Assembly: GCF_004001045.1 (NCBI RefSeq)
Contig: NZ_BIMK01000039.1
Span: 1-64,000 of the forward strand
Reading direction: 5' to 3'
DNA: 64,000 nt
From: Paenibacillus chibensis
Lineage (GTDB): Bacteria; Bacillota; Bacilli; Paenibacillales; Paenibacillaceae
The notes beneath the pieces were generated by a model. That model was not told the DNA's origin, ran no database searches, and saw only the letters and a program-made list of their open reading frames with translations. This document shows, piece by piece, positions 1-7,943 of this stretch. How positions within the stretch are numbered: the stretch's first letter is position 1; each line of letters opens with the position of its first letter. The translations under genes and the position numbers were made by a program.

Positions 1-35
1 CTTTCGTCCATCACCGCATCTCAGCGGCGACTTTT

Positions 36-98
36 ATAATATATCATACATGCTCGGTGTTTTGCAAGTCTTTTTTTTAAAAACTTTTTTCAAAGTTT
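36..98 (-). promoter_or_regulatory. Leftward rRNA-operon-type promoter
   Basis: Read leftward there is a -35 TTGCAA (62-67), an 18-nt spacer and a -10 TATATT (38-43). An AT-rich upstream stretch follows, with a 7-bp inverted repeat AAACTTT/AAAGTTT around a 4-nt loop (81-98). The layout resembles rRNA promoters of Paenibacillus, and in B. subtilis an rRNA operon follows the pdaB/kbaA/gerD region. A 16S rRNA gene beyond the left edge is therefore inferred, not seen. Confidence 0.6.
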
Positions 99-212
99 TA
101 TTTATTCAGTCCTTGCAGCAACCTCGCTCGCTATCAATTTTATGTAAGTAAAACTGAAGCGAAAATAAATTTATCACAGATTACGCAGGCCCGTCAAGCA
201 CTTATTTCACTT

Positions 213-443
213 TTATTGTTTGGATTGGGACAGCTTGCTGTTACGCGCATATTTGGAGAGTTCCTTCTGCGGGGCGAAACGGGCATACATGCGGAATACG
301 GTTCTATATCGGCTGGCAATCGCGTTTCTGACCTCCAGATCCAATCTCTGATCACTCAGATCAAATAGCATTTCGTCCAGTTCCTTGCGCAGTACATAAT
401 CAAGTTCCTTGCATTCCTTGTCATTAAACAGCATCCCCAGCAT
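213..443 (-). CDS. Small conserved hypothetical protein
   Basis: A 76-residue charged, soluble protein that I do not recognise. It starts at ATG 443 with AAGGAGG ten bases upstream; a second ATG three codons later is too far from that site. There is no signal peptide, membrane segment or cysteine motif. Residues 8-60 look helical and rich in Leu, Glu, Asp and Arg. It lies between the SpoIIM-family gene and the putative rRNA promoter, on the same strand as both. The strong ribosome site supports a real gene; no function is assigned. Confidence 0.6.
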   Translation of the reverse strand: MLGMLFNDKECKELDYVLRKELDEMLFDLSDQRLDLEVRNAIASRYRTVFRMYARFAPQKELSKYARNSKLSQSKQ

Positions 444-852
444 GTTTGCCTGGCCTCCTTGTCGATTAAAAAGCGATATTTCTGGATCTATATAAAATGA
501 ACTAAAGTTTCATCCTGCTTCTCCTTAATTTTGTGATCCTCAGGAAAAGTGGTTACTCTTTCATTCGTTCAATTTATCTGTATTAGCGAAGGATACGAAG
601 AGCATTCATCCGTGCAGCATGAACAACCTCCGAAGATCGAACTACGATGTCTGAACCCTTCCCTATCCCCCGCTTCATTACAATAGATCAGATTAATGCG
701 TATTGATGCGGAGCGAACGAAGCACCTTCGATCGGTGTCATTTCTTCATGAGCTCAGTCAATGACGACTTTGCCGCCTTACTGTTATGCACAGTTTTTGG
801 GAAATTTATGAATATTATTTTTTTAATTCCCCATTTTAGCAATTCATAATGG
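444..852. other. 409-nt stretch without a recognised gene
   Basis: No convincing protein gene, tRNA or strong terminator was found. A ribosome site CTCCTT (521-526, minus strand) precedes a three-codon frame ATG AAA CTT TAG (502-513), probably chance. A 5-bp hairpin CGAAG/CTTCG lies around 719-733. The stretch must hold the promoter of the small gene at 213-443, but no consensus pair is clear. Confidence 0.4.
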
Positions 853-1461
853 CTACCCCCTCATCAGGGTGTATGTGATGGTGCTCTCAATAATCGCTGC
901 CACAAACAGGAGAATGACAATCCAGACGGATCCGGTTACGGCCTTCCTGAACATATTCTGCCACCTTCTCCCGACTTCCCCGCTCCCCTTTCCCCCAAGG
1001 CTACCCATTACTAACAATCCCATCTGGATTCCATAGGCGCAGGCGATAATAATGGCCGGTATTTCGATGATTCCGTGAGGCAGCAGACCTTTAACGATCA
1101 AATCAAACAAGCTGTTTCCCTGCTCCATAGAGCTATGTACTAAAAATCCGACAACCATGCCCTTGATCAACAGGAACAAAAGCGGCAATACCCCCAAGAG
1201 CAGCCCGAGAAAGATCATCGCTACGGCCTTGATGCTGTTATTGAAAAAAATAAATACAAAGAAGCTCCACTTGGGATTCGAAGATTGGCTTAGCGACTCT
1301 CCGATTTCACGGATCCCGCCCATTTGTTTATCGATAATCTCCGCAAACGCCCCCGTACTGTAACATCCTACAGCAATCCCCAAAATAAACAGTGCTGTTA
1401 CAAACATCAAGGTTTTACCCATCGAGCCAAGATCTCTGACAAAAGTGCTGAATCGAAGCAT
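853..1461 (-). CDS. SpoIIM-family membrane protein
   Basis: A 202-residue integral membrane protein of the stage II sporulation protein M family. The family signature GLLPHGIIEIPAIIIA lies in the second half, with FNNSIKAV before it. Segments near residues 15-35, 75-105, 110-135 and 175-198 are strongly hydrophobic. In B. subtilis, SpoIIM is part of the SpoIIDMP machine that remodels septal peptidoglycan during engulfment. The start is ATG 1461, preceded by TAAGGAGG six bases away; the frame opens 20 codons earlier without a good site. It is divergent from pdaB. The canonical spoIIM gene usually lies elsewhere, so this may be a paralogue and no symbol is given. Confidence 0.8.
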   Translation of the reverse strand: MLRFSTFVRDLGSMGKTLMFVTALFILGIAVGCYSTGAFAEIIDKQMGGIREIGESLSQSSNPKWSFFVFIFFNNSIKAVAMIFLGLLLGVLPLLFLLIKGMVVGFLVHSSMEQGNSLFDLIVKGLLPHGIIEIPAIIIACAYGIQMGLLVMGSLGGKGSGEVGRRWQNMFRKAVTGSVWIVILLFVAAIIESTITYTLMRG

Positions 1462-1477
1462 ATATAACCTCCTTACG

Positions 1478-1506
1478 GTAATATCTCGCTGGTACGAGCA
1501 TACATT
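1478..1506 (+). promoter_or_regulatory. Candidate sigma-E promoter of pdaB
   Basis: The -10 CATACATT (1499-1506) matches the sigma-E form CATACANT. A -35-like GTAATA (1478-1483) lies 15 bases upstream. It sits about 50 bases before pdaB, a sporulation gene, which supports mother-cell expression. This is a motif match only. Confidence 0.45.
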
Positions 1507-1554
1507 GAAGTAAACAAGCATTTCAAACGCAGGAAAGGGGCGACGATTCCATCC

Positions 1555-2361
1555 ATGAATTCTTTTTTCTATGTGCTGAACGGTCGCAAAATCAAGCGAA
1601 CTTTTTTCGTTCTCGCCGCGGCACTGTTCGCAATCGGCATTATTTATGTAGAGTCTGACAACATTACGGTCTTTTCCGAAGGGGCTCCGGCGGCCATTTA
1701 CAGCGTTCCTACGGACAAAAAGGTGATCGCCCTGACATTTGATATCAGCTGGGGCGAAAAACGCGCTGAGCCTATTCTGAACGTCCTAAAGGACAAGGGA
1801 GTCCAAAAAGCGACCTTCTTTCTCTCCTCTCCCTGGAGCAAAAGCCATCCGGATATCGTGAACGAGATCAAAACGGCCGGTTTCGAAATCGGCAGCCATG
1901 GCCATAAGCATGTGAACTACAGCAGCCTCAGCGATGAGGAAATCAAAACCCAGTTAATAACGGCCAATTCTATATTAACCGATTTGACCGGAAAGGAACC
2001 GAGCTTGCTCCGCCTCCCCAATGGCGATTTCGATAAGCGCGTTCTAAAAATTGCCGACAGCTTAAACTACAAAGTCATCCAGTGGGATACGGATTCGCAG
2101 GACTGGAAAAACATCGGCGTGGACAATATCGTAAGCCGCGTCGTCACCAAAGCCCATCCGGGCGATATCGTCCTGCTTCATGCCAGCGATTCGGTCAAGC
2201 AGACACATGAGGCGCTGCCGATTATCATTGATGAGCTAAGAAAGCAGGGCTATGAGTTCGTCACGGTCTCCGACCTGATCTCCCAGGCGGACACCAAAGG
2301 CAAAGAGGTGCGCGACCAGGCTACGCTTCAGCAGGCCATCGACGATGCCGCAGGCATGTAA
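1555..2361 (+). CDS. pdaB: Sporulation polysaccharide deacetylase PdaB
   Basis: A 268-residue NodB-type (carbohydrate esterase 4) protein. A single N-terminal membrane segment (about residues 14-32) is followed by the catalytic domain. The metal triad is visible: D63 in TFDISWG, and H115 and H119 in SHGHKH. RLPNGDF and LLHAS form the remaining NodB motifs. The usual TFDDG is replaced by TFDIS, as is typical of the PdaB branch. In B. subtilis, PdaB is needed to keep spores stable late in sporulation. The gene is divergent from the SpoIIM-family gene and converges on kbaA, with a terminator in between. The start follows a GGAAAGGGG stretch at long spacing, so it is less sure than the identity. 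Confidence 0.93.
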   Translation: MNSFFYVLNGRKIKRTFFVLAAALFAIGIIYVESDNITVFSEGAPAAIYSVPTDKKVIALTFDISWGEKRAEPILNVLKDKGVQKATFFLSSPWSKSHPDIVNEIKTAGFEIGSHGHKHVNYSSLSDEEIKTQLITANSILTDLTGKEPSLLRLPNGDFDKRVLKIADSLNYKVIQWDTDSQDWKNIGVDNIVSRVVTKAHPGDIVLLHASDSVKQTHEALPIIIDELRKQGYEFVTVSDLISQADTKGKEVRDQATLQQAIDDAAGM

Positions 2362-2383
2362 TCCATTCCGTTCAATGCAATAA

Positions 2384-2413
2384 AAAAAGAGCTAAGATTT
2401 CTTAGCTCTTTTT
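2384..2413. terminator. Bidirectional terminator, pdaB/kbaA
   Basis: A perfect 13-bp stem (2384-2396 with 2401-2413) has a 4-nt loop and A/T tracts on both sides. It can stop both convergent genes. The kbaA stop codon (2402-2404) and its last codons lie inside the right arm. Confidence 0.9.
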
Positions 2414-2995
2414 GGGTTTCAATATTTTATGAAGGACTAAAATCTGGTATGCATTACAGGCTAGCAATGGCACCACAATAAATATCGTGGCGTTGTTGTC
2501 GTTGATTTTGAGCCCGCCGACCATCTCAACGATCGTAATCGCTGTCATAAAGAATATGGTTGGAACCCATGCGCTCGGGTTGGTAGCTCTGACCTTCAAG
2601 TACGCCACAAGAACGGCAACGATCAAAATGGCGATTCCAAGCAGCAAATCTGCCGTTTGGCTGCTGTTTTCCTTACCGACAAAGGAACGGAAGAACATAA
2701 CTTCCAGCAGTGCCAGCACCGCGAGAACAAACTGTATGTATTGCCAGGTTTTTCTCTTGAATACGCCAATGGCCGTATAATTCAGGATCATATAAGCAAA
2801 AAAACCAAGCTGCGAGTATACGCTCGTCATCGCTCCAAAACCGAATAAGATGAGCAGGTAAAACAAAACATCCTTCATATCCTTGAATGATATGGAATCT
2901 CTGCTGTATGGAAGCAGGAAACCGGTAATGATGGAGACAATGGCTCCCACAAGCAAGGTTTTTAAAAATAACTTGGACCAATTTTTCAAGTTCAA
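2402..2995 (-). CDS. kbaA: KinB-signalling activation protein KbaA
   Basis: A 197-residue polytopic membrane protein with about six hydrophobic segments and a basic C-terminus ending KPKKS. KbaA in B. subtilis is needed for KinB to feed phosphate into the phosphorelay at the start of sporulation. The family call rests on overall sequence character, length and the conserved neighbourhood pdaB-kbaA-gerD. The start is TTG 2995 with GGGGGTG eight bases upstream; no ATG is nearer. The stop codon is buried in the shared terminator hairpin. Confidence 0.88.
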   Translation of the reverse strand: MNLKNWSKLFLKTLLVGAIVSIITGFLLPYSRDSISFKDMKDVLFYLLILFGFGAMTSVYSQLGFFAYMILNYTAIGVFKRKTWQYIQFVLAVLALLEVMFFRSFVGKENSSQTADLLLGIAILIVAVLVAYLKVRATNPSAWVPTIFFMTAITIVEMVGGLKINDNNATIFIVVPLLACNAYQILVLHKILKPKKS

Positions 2996-3057
2996 CTTGT
3001 CTGCACCCCCAAGACTTTATTTTACCAACGTTCACATTAAAAAACCATTCCCGGATC

Positions 3058-3088
3058 GACATATTTCGAAAATCTCCACGGCATACTA
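3058..3088 (+). promoter_or_regulatory. Candidate sigma-G promoter of gerD
   Basis: The -10 CATACTA (3082-3088) is an exact match to the forespore sigma-G form CATNHTA. A -35-like GACATA (3058-3063) lies 18 bases upstream. gerD is forespore-expressed under sigma-G in B. subtilis, so context agrees. Confidence 0.55.
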
Positions 3089-3120
3089 CATTCAGGATGA
3101 AAAGCAAAGGAGTGACGCTC

Positions 3121-3807
3121 ATGAAGTGGCCGGCTTTAGGCATATGGGGGATCATATTTGGGCTATCGGCCGTACTTTCGGGCTGTGGAACAGAACAAAG
3201 CTATGCACCGCCTCAAGGCGATTATAAAGAAATGAAAACGATGGTCGTCGATATTCTGAAAAGTGATGAGGGCAAAAAGGCGGTTGAGGACGCAATCAAG
3301 CAAAGCGGAAGCGGAAGCTCCTCCGGAGGCATGGGCATGCAGATGATGACGGCTCAGGCGACGGACCAAATCCGCACCGCCGTCAAGGACACCATCACCT
3401 CCGAGGAGTACAAAAAGGAATTCGAAAAAATCATGACCGATCCGCAGTTTGCAGGCGAATTCGCGAAGGTGATCAGCTCGCAGGACAAACAGCTGCATAT
3501 GCAGCTGATCAAAGATCCGACGTATCAAAAATCAATCTCGGACATCATGAAGTCGCCTGAGGTCATGAAGTCGTTCCTGGATTTGACCAAAACGCCGGAA
3601 TACCGCAAGCAGTCGATGACGGTGATGCAGGAAGCAATGCAAAATCCGATGTTCAAAATGGAAGTGATGTCCCTTCTCAAGAACGTGGTGACGCAGGAGC
3701 TGCAGCCAAAAGTCGAGAAAAGCAGTAAAAGCGGTGAAGGCGGCAAACAGGAAGGCGGCAAGGGCAAAGAAAGCGGCGAAGGCGGCGGAGACGGCGGCGG
3801 TCAATAA
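3121..3807 (+). CDS. gerD: Spore germination lipoprotein GerD
   Basis: A 228-residue lipoprotein with signal peptide and lipobox LSGC, the lipidated cysteine being C22. The mature part is helical and ends in a Gly/Ser/Lys-rich tail (about residues 205-228) of low complexity. In Bacillus, GerD forms a trimer in the inner spore membrane and clusters the GerA-type nutrient receptors. The start is ATG 3121, with AGGAG eight bases upstream; an ATG eight codons earlier has no ribosome site. The gene converges on salA with a shared terminator. The neighbourhood kbaA-gerD-salA-cwlD is that of B. subtilis. Confidence 0.93.
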   Translation: MKWPALGIWGIIFGLSAVLSGCGTEQSYAPPQGDYKEMKTMVVDILKSDEGKKAVEDAIKQSGSGSSSGGMGMQMMTAQATDQIRTAVKDTITSEEYKKEFEKIMTDPQFAGEFAKVISSQDKQLHMQLIKDPTYQKSISDIMKSPEVMKSFLDLTKTPEYRKQSMTVMQEAMQNPMFKMEVMSLLKNVVTQELQPKVEKSSKSGEGGKQEGGKGKESGEGGGDGGGQ

Positions 3808-3826
3808 TAAAAAGAAATTCAAAAAG

Positions 3827-3849
3827 AAAAGCCCCTATACGGGGCTTTT
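3827..3849. terminator. Bidirectional terminator, gerD/salA
   Basis: A 9-bp stem AAAAGCCCC/GGGGCTTTT has a 5-nt loop and T tracts on both strands. It separates the convergent gerD and salA genes. Confidence 0.9.
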
Positions 3850-3863
3850 TTGTTGTTGCTCGA

Positions 3864-4961
3864 TTATTGCTCGCATTTGGCAATAACATTTGCCGCCAGC
3901 TCATTATACAGCTTACCGCTGGCCGATTCGGATTTATACACCGATGGCGAGAAATCCGGTTCGGAAATGTGATTATCCGGCGCGCCGAGCGGGAATTGGG
4001 CAAGAAGATTCGTATGGAGCGTTTCGGCAAGCTGCCCGCCGCCTCCGCGACCGAATACATAATCCTTTTCACCGCAATGAGAGCATTCGTAATAAGCCAT
4101 ATTTTCCACGACTCCAAGGATCTCATGGTTGGTTTGAATGGCCATGGCGCCGGCACGGGCGGCAACGAAAGCAGCCGTCGCATGCGGTGTCGTTACGATG
4201 ATCTCTTTGCTTTGCGGCAGCATCTGATGTACGTCCAGCGCGATATCGCCGGTTCCTGGAGGCAAGTCGAGCAGCAGATAATCCAGCTTGCCCCAATTCA
4301 CGTCACCGAAAAATTGATGAAGCATTTTGCCGAGCATCGGTCCGCGCCAGACGACCGGGTTGTTCTCACGAATAAAGAAGCCCATGGACATGACCTTAAC
4401 GCCAAAACGCTCTACAGGAACAATCGATCCTTCTTCGACGACAGGTCCTTCTTCAATTCCCATCATATCCGGAACGCTGAAGCCATAAATGTCTGCGTCG
4501 ATAAGTCCTACTCTTTTGCCTTGACGGGCCAGCGCAGCAGCCAGGTTCACCGTTACCGTCGACTTGCCTACGCCGCCTTTTCCACTCGCCACCGCGATAA
4601 AATGAACATCCGGATCCGTCAGCAGCTCATTTTTCTCAAGTCCCGCCGCATGTCCTTTCACCAGCTTGTCCTGATCGGTCTGGCGTTCATGCTCGCCCAG
4701 GATTTTGCTGCGCTCATGCTCATTGGCCTCGCGCAAGCGGATATGAATATCATCGGCTCCGGCTTTTTGCAAACGGTCGCGAATTTCCTTCTCAAGCGCC
4801 TGCCCGTAGCCTTCGCGGTTATCCAGTGTAATGACGGAAAGCGATACTCTGTTTTCTTTGACAACGATATCTCTTATCATTTGCAGCTCAATCAGGCTTC
4901 TGCCTGTAGCAGTATCTCCGATGGGCTGTAACACTTCTTGAACTTGCTCACGTGACAACAT
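3864..4961 (-). CDS. salA: Mrp/NBP35-family P-loop ATPase (SalA)
   Basis: A 365-residue protein with an N-terminal FSCA (DUF59) domain (about 1-85), then a Mrp-type ATPase. The deviant Walker A GKGGVGKS is at 127-134. A CSHC pair in the C-terminal third could hold a metal or Fe-S cluster. In general the family carries Fe-S clusters. In B. subtilis the orthologue at this locus, SalA, acts as a transcription regulator that represses scoC. Which role dominates here cannot be read from sequence. The start ATG 4961 has AGAGGTG eight bases upstream. Confidence 0.88.
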   Translation of the reverse strand: MLSREQVQEVLQPIGDTATGRSLIELQMIRDIVVKENRVSLSVITLDNREGYGQALEKEIRDRLQKAGADDIHIRLREANEHERSKILGEHERQTDQDKLVKGHAAGLEKNELLTDPDVHFIAVASGKGGVGKSTVTVNLAAALARQGKRVGLIDADIYGFSVPDMMGIEEGPVVEEGSIVPVERFGVKVMSMGFFIRENNPVVWRGPMLGKMLHQFFGDVNWGKLDYLLLDLPPGTGDIALDVHQMLPQSKEIIVTTPHATAAFVAARAGAMAIQTNHEILGVVENMAYYECSHCGEKDYVFGRGGGGQLAETLHTNLLAQFPLGAPDNHISEPDFSPSVYKSESASGKLYNELAANVIAKCEQ

Positions 4962-5040
4962 GATGGCAGCACCTCTGCTTTATATATTGGCATCCGTACT
5001 TGGATAAGCCCCAGTAGGTATTATACCATCAACACTGATT

Positions 5041-5802
5041 TTATGACGACAGTTTCACTTTTTCTCCCGATAAATACCGGAGCATGCCTTTGTATACCGC
5101 CGCAGCCACCTTCTGCTGATAACTCTCGTCCCTTAAAAGCTGCGATTCTTCTGGATGCGATAAGAAGCCTACCTCTACCAGCGCTGAAGGCACTTTTAAT
5201 GCCTGCAGGAGATATACCGTATTCACCGTTTTGGCGACGCGGTCCGTGTTCTCGAGATTCCGTTTGATTTCATCCTGAACGAGCGTAGCAAGTAAGGCAT
5301 TATCGGGATGATTGGGGTAATAAAAGGTCTGCGCCCCGCTCCAGCGGCTCGACGGATAGCTGTTCAGATGGATGCTAAGAAACAGATCTGCCTTGGTATC
5401 CTGAATCAGCTTCGCTCTCTGCTTCAAGTCTTCCGTCTTGCGCTTGGAGTAGCCCTTGGTATCCTCGTTTGCGAGGTCGTAATCCCCTTCTCGGGTCAGG
5501 TAGACGACAGCTCCCGCCTGTTGCAAATAATCTCGCAGATACAAGGTAATCGCCAGGTTGACATCCTTTTCGATCACTCCCTGTTTACTAACCGCTCCCC
5601 CATCGGGTCCGCCATGTCCTGCATCGAGGGCGATGACTTTTCCCGACAAAGGCAGGCTCCAGTGTCCTGTCGTCTTAACCGCAGGAATATTGAATGAGGC
5701 GACCGCGATGAACACGATCAGCAGACACATGCCCATCAGCAGTTTTTTAATCGAGCTCAGCCGGATCCATACGACCTGCTTGCCCGAGCTATGCTTGGAC
5801 AT
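5041..5802 (-). CDS. cwlD: Germination amidase CwlD
   Basis: A 253-residue N-acetylmuramoyl-L-alanine amidase (amidase_3). An N-terminal membrane anchor (about residues 15-35) precedes the zinc amidase domain. The motif LDAGHGGPDGG carries the first zinc His, SIHLNS the later His, and VEVGFLSHPEE the catalytic Glu. CwlD removes the stem peptide during cortex synthesis; with PdaA it makes muramic-delta-lactam, the mark cortex-lytic enzymes need. The ATG at 5802 is preferred to the adjacent TTG (5805), as GGAGGTG lies eight bases upstream. Confidence 0.93.
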   Translation of the reverse strand: MSKHSSGKQVVWIRLSSIKKLLMGMCLLIVFIAVASFNIPAVKTTGHWSLPLSGKVIALDAGHGGPDGGAVSKQGVIEKDVNLAITLYLRDYLQQAGAVVYLTREGDYDLANEDTKGYSKRKTEDLKQRAKLIQDTKADLFLSIHLNSYPSSRWSGAQTFYYPNHPDNALLATLVQDEIKRNLENTDRVAKTVNTVYLLQALKVPSALVEVGFLSHPEESQLLRDESYQQKVAAAVYKGMLRYLSGEKVKLSS

Positions 5803-5881
5803 CAAAAATCCACCTCCGTTCCCATATCGACTCTACTCATCTATATGGGGGAAGGTGGACAAATAGTACTTAAAGACATGT

Positions 5882-7051
5882 CTATGGCGTAACTGACGCT
5901 CTCATGCCGTTGATCAGCACTTCTGCGACTTCCGGCCGCGTAAATTCAGGCGGCGGGCATTGTCCGTCGCGCAGCAGCCCACGCACTTTGGTACCGGATA
6001 ATGTAAGATGATCCTCGTTTGGATGAGGGCAGGTTTTGCTCGAAGCCATATTGCCACACTTCGTGCAGAAAAAGCTGTGTTCGAAAAAGAGCGGCGTAAT
6101 ATCCAGTTCCTCCGGCTTGAAGTTGGAAAAAATCTCTTGGGCTTCGTAGGTGCCGTAGTAATCGCCCACTCCCGCATGGTCACGGCCCACAATAAAGTGG
6201 GTACATCCGTAATTTTTGCGTACGATGGCGTGGAAAATAGCCTCGCGTGGACCCGCGTAGCGCATTGCTGCAGGAAATACCCCCAGGAACGTCCGATCCT
6301 CCGGATAATAGTTTTCGAGGAGCACCAGATAGCTCTTCATCCGAACATCCGCCGGTACGTCATCTGATTTGGTCTCGCCGACGAGCGGGTTCAGGAAAAG
6401 GGCGTCTACGATTTCCATCGCGCTCTTTTGAATATATTCATGCGCCCGGTGAACCGGATTACGCGTTTGGAAGCCTACAACGCTATTCCATCCCTTTTGC
6501 CGGAACAGCTCTCTCGTCCTTGCCGGATCGAAATAGAAGTCTCCGAACCGCTCCGGCTTCGGACGGTTCAACACCTTCACGCTTCCGCCTACGTAGATCG
6601 GAGAGCGCTCAAGCAGCTTTTTCACACCGGGATGCTCCGGATCGGTTGTCTTGAATACCTGCTGCGCTTCTTCCTCCTGGTTCACCTCATACACGCTTTC
6701 AATCGTCAAAACCGCATAGATAACGCCGTCTTCCGCTCCTGTCAGCGCCACTTGCTCCCCGAGATTCAGGCTCCGGGCAGTGTCCCCGCTCACGGACAAG
6801 GTGATTGGTATACTCCAGACAGTCCCGTTCGAGAGTCTCATTTCACCGACAACGGAGCGGTAGTCCTTTTCATTCATGAATCCAACGAGCGGAGAGAAAG
6901 CGCCGCTGCCTATTAAGTCAAGATCGGATATCGTCCAGTTATTCACCGGAATCTGCTTCAAATGATAAGAAGCTTTCAGAAGCTCCTCCCGTTCCTGCCC
7001 TTCGGCAATCCGGTTAATAAGCTTTCCGCCATGCGGAAGTATTGCTGTCAT
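5882..7051 (-). CDS. sat: Sulfate adenylyltransferase (ATP sulfurylase)
   Basis: A 389-residue ATP sulfurylase that makes adenosine 5'-phosphosulfate from sulfate and ATP, the first step of sulfate assimilation. Substrate-site motifs QTRNPVHRAHE (195-205) and GRDHAGVGDYY are intact. A Cys/His group (CTKCGNMASSKTCPH) near residue 330 looks like the small zinc site of prokaryotic enzymes. No kinase domain is fused. ATG 7051 has TAAGGAGG eight bases upstream. It follows cysH by 22 bases and shares its promoter. Confidence 0.95.
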   Translation of the reverse strand: MTAILPHGGKLINRIAEGQEREELLKASYHLKQIPVNNWTISDLDLIGSGAFSPLVGFMNEKDYRSVVGEMRLSNGTVWSIPITLSVSGDTARSLNLGEQVALTGAEDGVIYAVLTIESVYEVNQEEEAQQVFKTTDPEHPGVKKLLERSPIYVGGSVKVLNRPKPERFGDFYFDPARTRELFRQKGWNSVVGFQTRNPVHRAHEYIQKSAMEIVDALFLNPLVGETKSDDVPADVRMKSYLVLLENYYPEDRTFLGVFPAAMRYAGPREAIFHAIVRKNYGCTHFIVGRDHAGVGDYYGTYEAQEIFSNFKPEELDITPLFFEHSFFCTKCGNMASSKTCPHPNEDHLTLSGTKVRGLLRDGQCPPPEFTRPEVAEVLINGMRASVTP

Positions 7052-7073
7052 GGTCGTTCCTCCTTAGATCCCT

Positions 7074-7766
7074 TTATTGATGCAGTCCGCATTCGGTTTT
7101 TTCACTGTCAGACCAGCGTCCCGCTCTTGGATCTTCCCCCGGATTCACCGGGCGGGTGCAATGCTCGCAGCCTATACTGGGAAAGTTCTGATCATGAAGC
7201 GGATTATAAAGCACTTGATTTTCTCGGATATATGTCCAGACATCGTCGGATGTCCAATCGGCAATCGGATTAAATTTGACCAATCCAAATTTGTGGTCAT
7301 ATTCGACCTTCTTGGCATTGGCGCGGGTAGGAGCCTGATCTCTGCGGATTCCGGTAATCCAGGCGTCATATTGAGAAAGAATGCGGGTTAACGGTTCGAC
7401 TTTACGGATATTACAGCATTGATTCGGATCCGATTTCCACAATTCCGCACCATGCTGCGCACTTTGCTCCTCCGGAGTCAGCTTCGGGGACACGCGCACG
7501 AATTGAATACCGTATTTGGATTCCAGACGGTCTTTGGTTTCATACGTTTCTTTAAAATGAAAATCGGTATCCAGGTAAAAAATATCCGTTGAAGGGCTCA
7601 CTTTTTGCAAAAGATCCACAAGAACAACATCCTCAGCTCCAAAGCTGCAGGCAAATGTCAAATTCGGAAACGTTTCTACGGCCATACGGATAACCTCTTC
7701 TGCAGAAGCATGTTCGAGCTCAGCGGCCTGAACTTCAATCCATTTTTCCTTTTCAAGTAAATTCAT
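7074..7766 (-). CDS. cysH: APS/PAPS reductase CysH
   Basis: A 230-residue reductase that converts the activated sulfate from Sat to sulfite using thioredoxin. The P-loop-like SFGAEDVV and two cysteine pairs (QCCNIRK and GCEHCTR) are present. These pairs bind a 4Fe-4S cluster in assimilatory APS reductases, so APS is the likelier substrate. The catalytic C-terminal ECGLH motif ends the protein. The start is ATG 7766 with GGGGAGA eight bases upstream; an in-frame TTG at 7787 also has a weaker site. It heads the cysH-sat unit and has an unusual palindrome-rich promoter. Confidence 0.93.
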   Translation of the reverse strand: MNLLEKEKWIEVQAAELEHASAEEVIRMAVETFPNLTFACSFGAEDVVLVDLLQKVSPSTDIFYLDTDFHFKETYETKDRLESKYGIQFVRVSPKLTPEEQSAQHGAELWKSDPNQCCNIRKVEPLTRILSQYDAWITGIRRDQAPTRANAKKVEYDHKFGLVKFNPIADWTSDDVWTYIRENQVLYNPLHDQNFPSIGCEHCTRPVNPGEDPRAGRWSDSEKTECGLHQ

Positions 7767-7821
7767 TGTGAATGTCTCCCCTTCCAATAGTTCACCTCAT
7801 TAAATCCGGTTAATACCCAGT

Positions 7822-7869
7822 GGTTTAATATGATTAAATCCAGTATAAACCAATATGGTTTGTTGTCAA
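7822..7869 (-). promoter_or_regulatory. cysH-sat promoter with overlapping palindromes
   Basis: The -35 TTGACA (7864-7869), a 16-nt spacer and the -10 TATACT (7842-7847) form a strong sigma-A promoter. A perfect palindrome AAACCA-ATA-TGGTTT (7847-7861) fills the spacer. A second, TTTAAT-ATG-ATTAAA (7824-7838), lies at the likely start site, flanked by GG and CC. A third imperfect one (TAATACC/GGTTTA) lies at 7811-7826, and ATTAAATCC recurs at about 7799 and 7833. Spacing suggests a dimeric repressor, probably a sulfur regulator; its identity is unknown. Confidence 0.65.
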
Positions 7870-7906
7870 TGCTATTTATGTGTTTTTTACAGGAAAACAA
7901 ATAAAA

Positions 7907-7930
7907 AAAGCCCTTCATTCGAAGGACTTT
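7907..7930 (-). terminator. Terminator of the CotF-like gene
   Basis: A 10-bp stem with one G-T pair (7907-7916 with 7921-7930) and a 4-nt loop is followed on the minus strand by a run of T. It lies 13 bases after the coat gene. Confidence 0.85.
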
Positions 7931-7943
7931 TCATCAATTTAAA

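Noticed and set aside
502..526. A three-codon leader peptide with a good ribosome site (minus strand)
   Set aside because: Only Met-Lys-Leu, with no attenuator hairpin nearby; likely chance.
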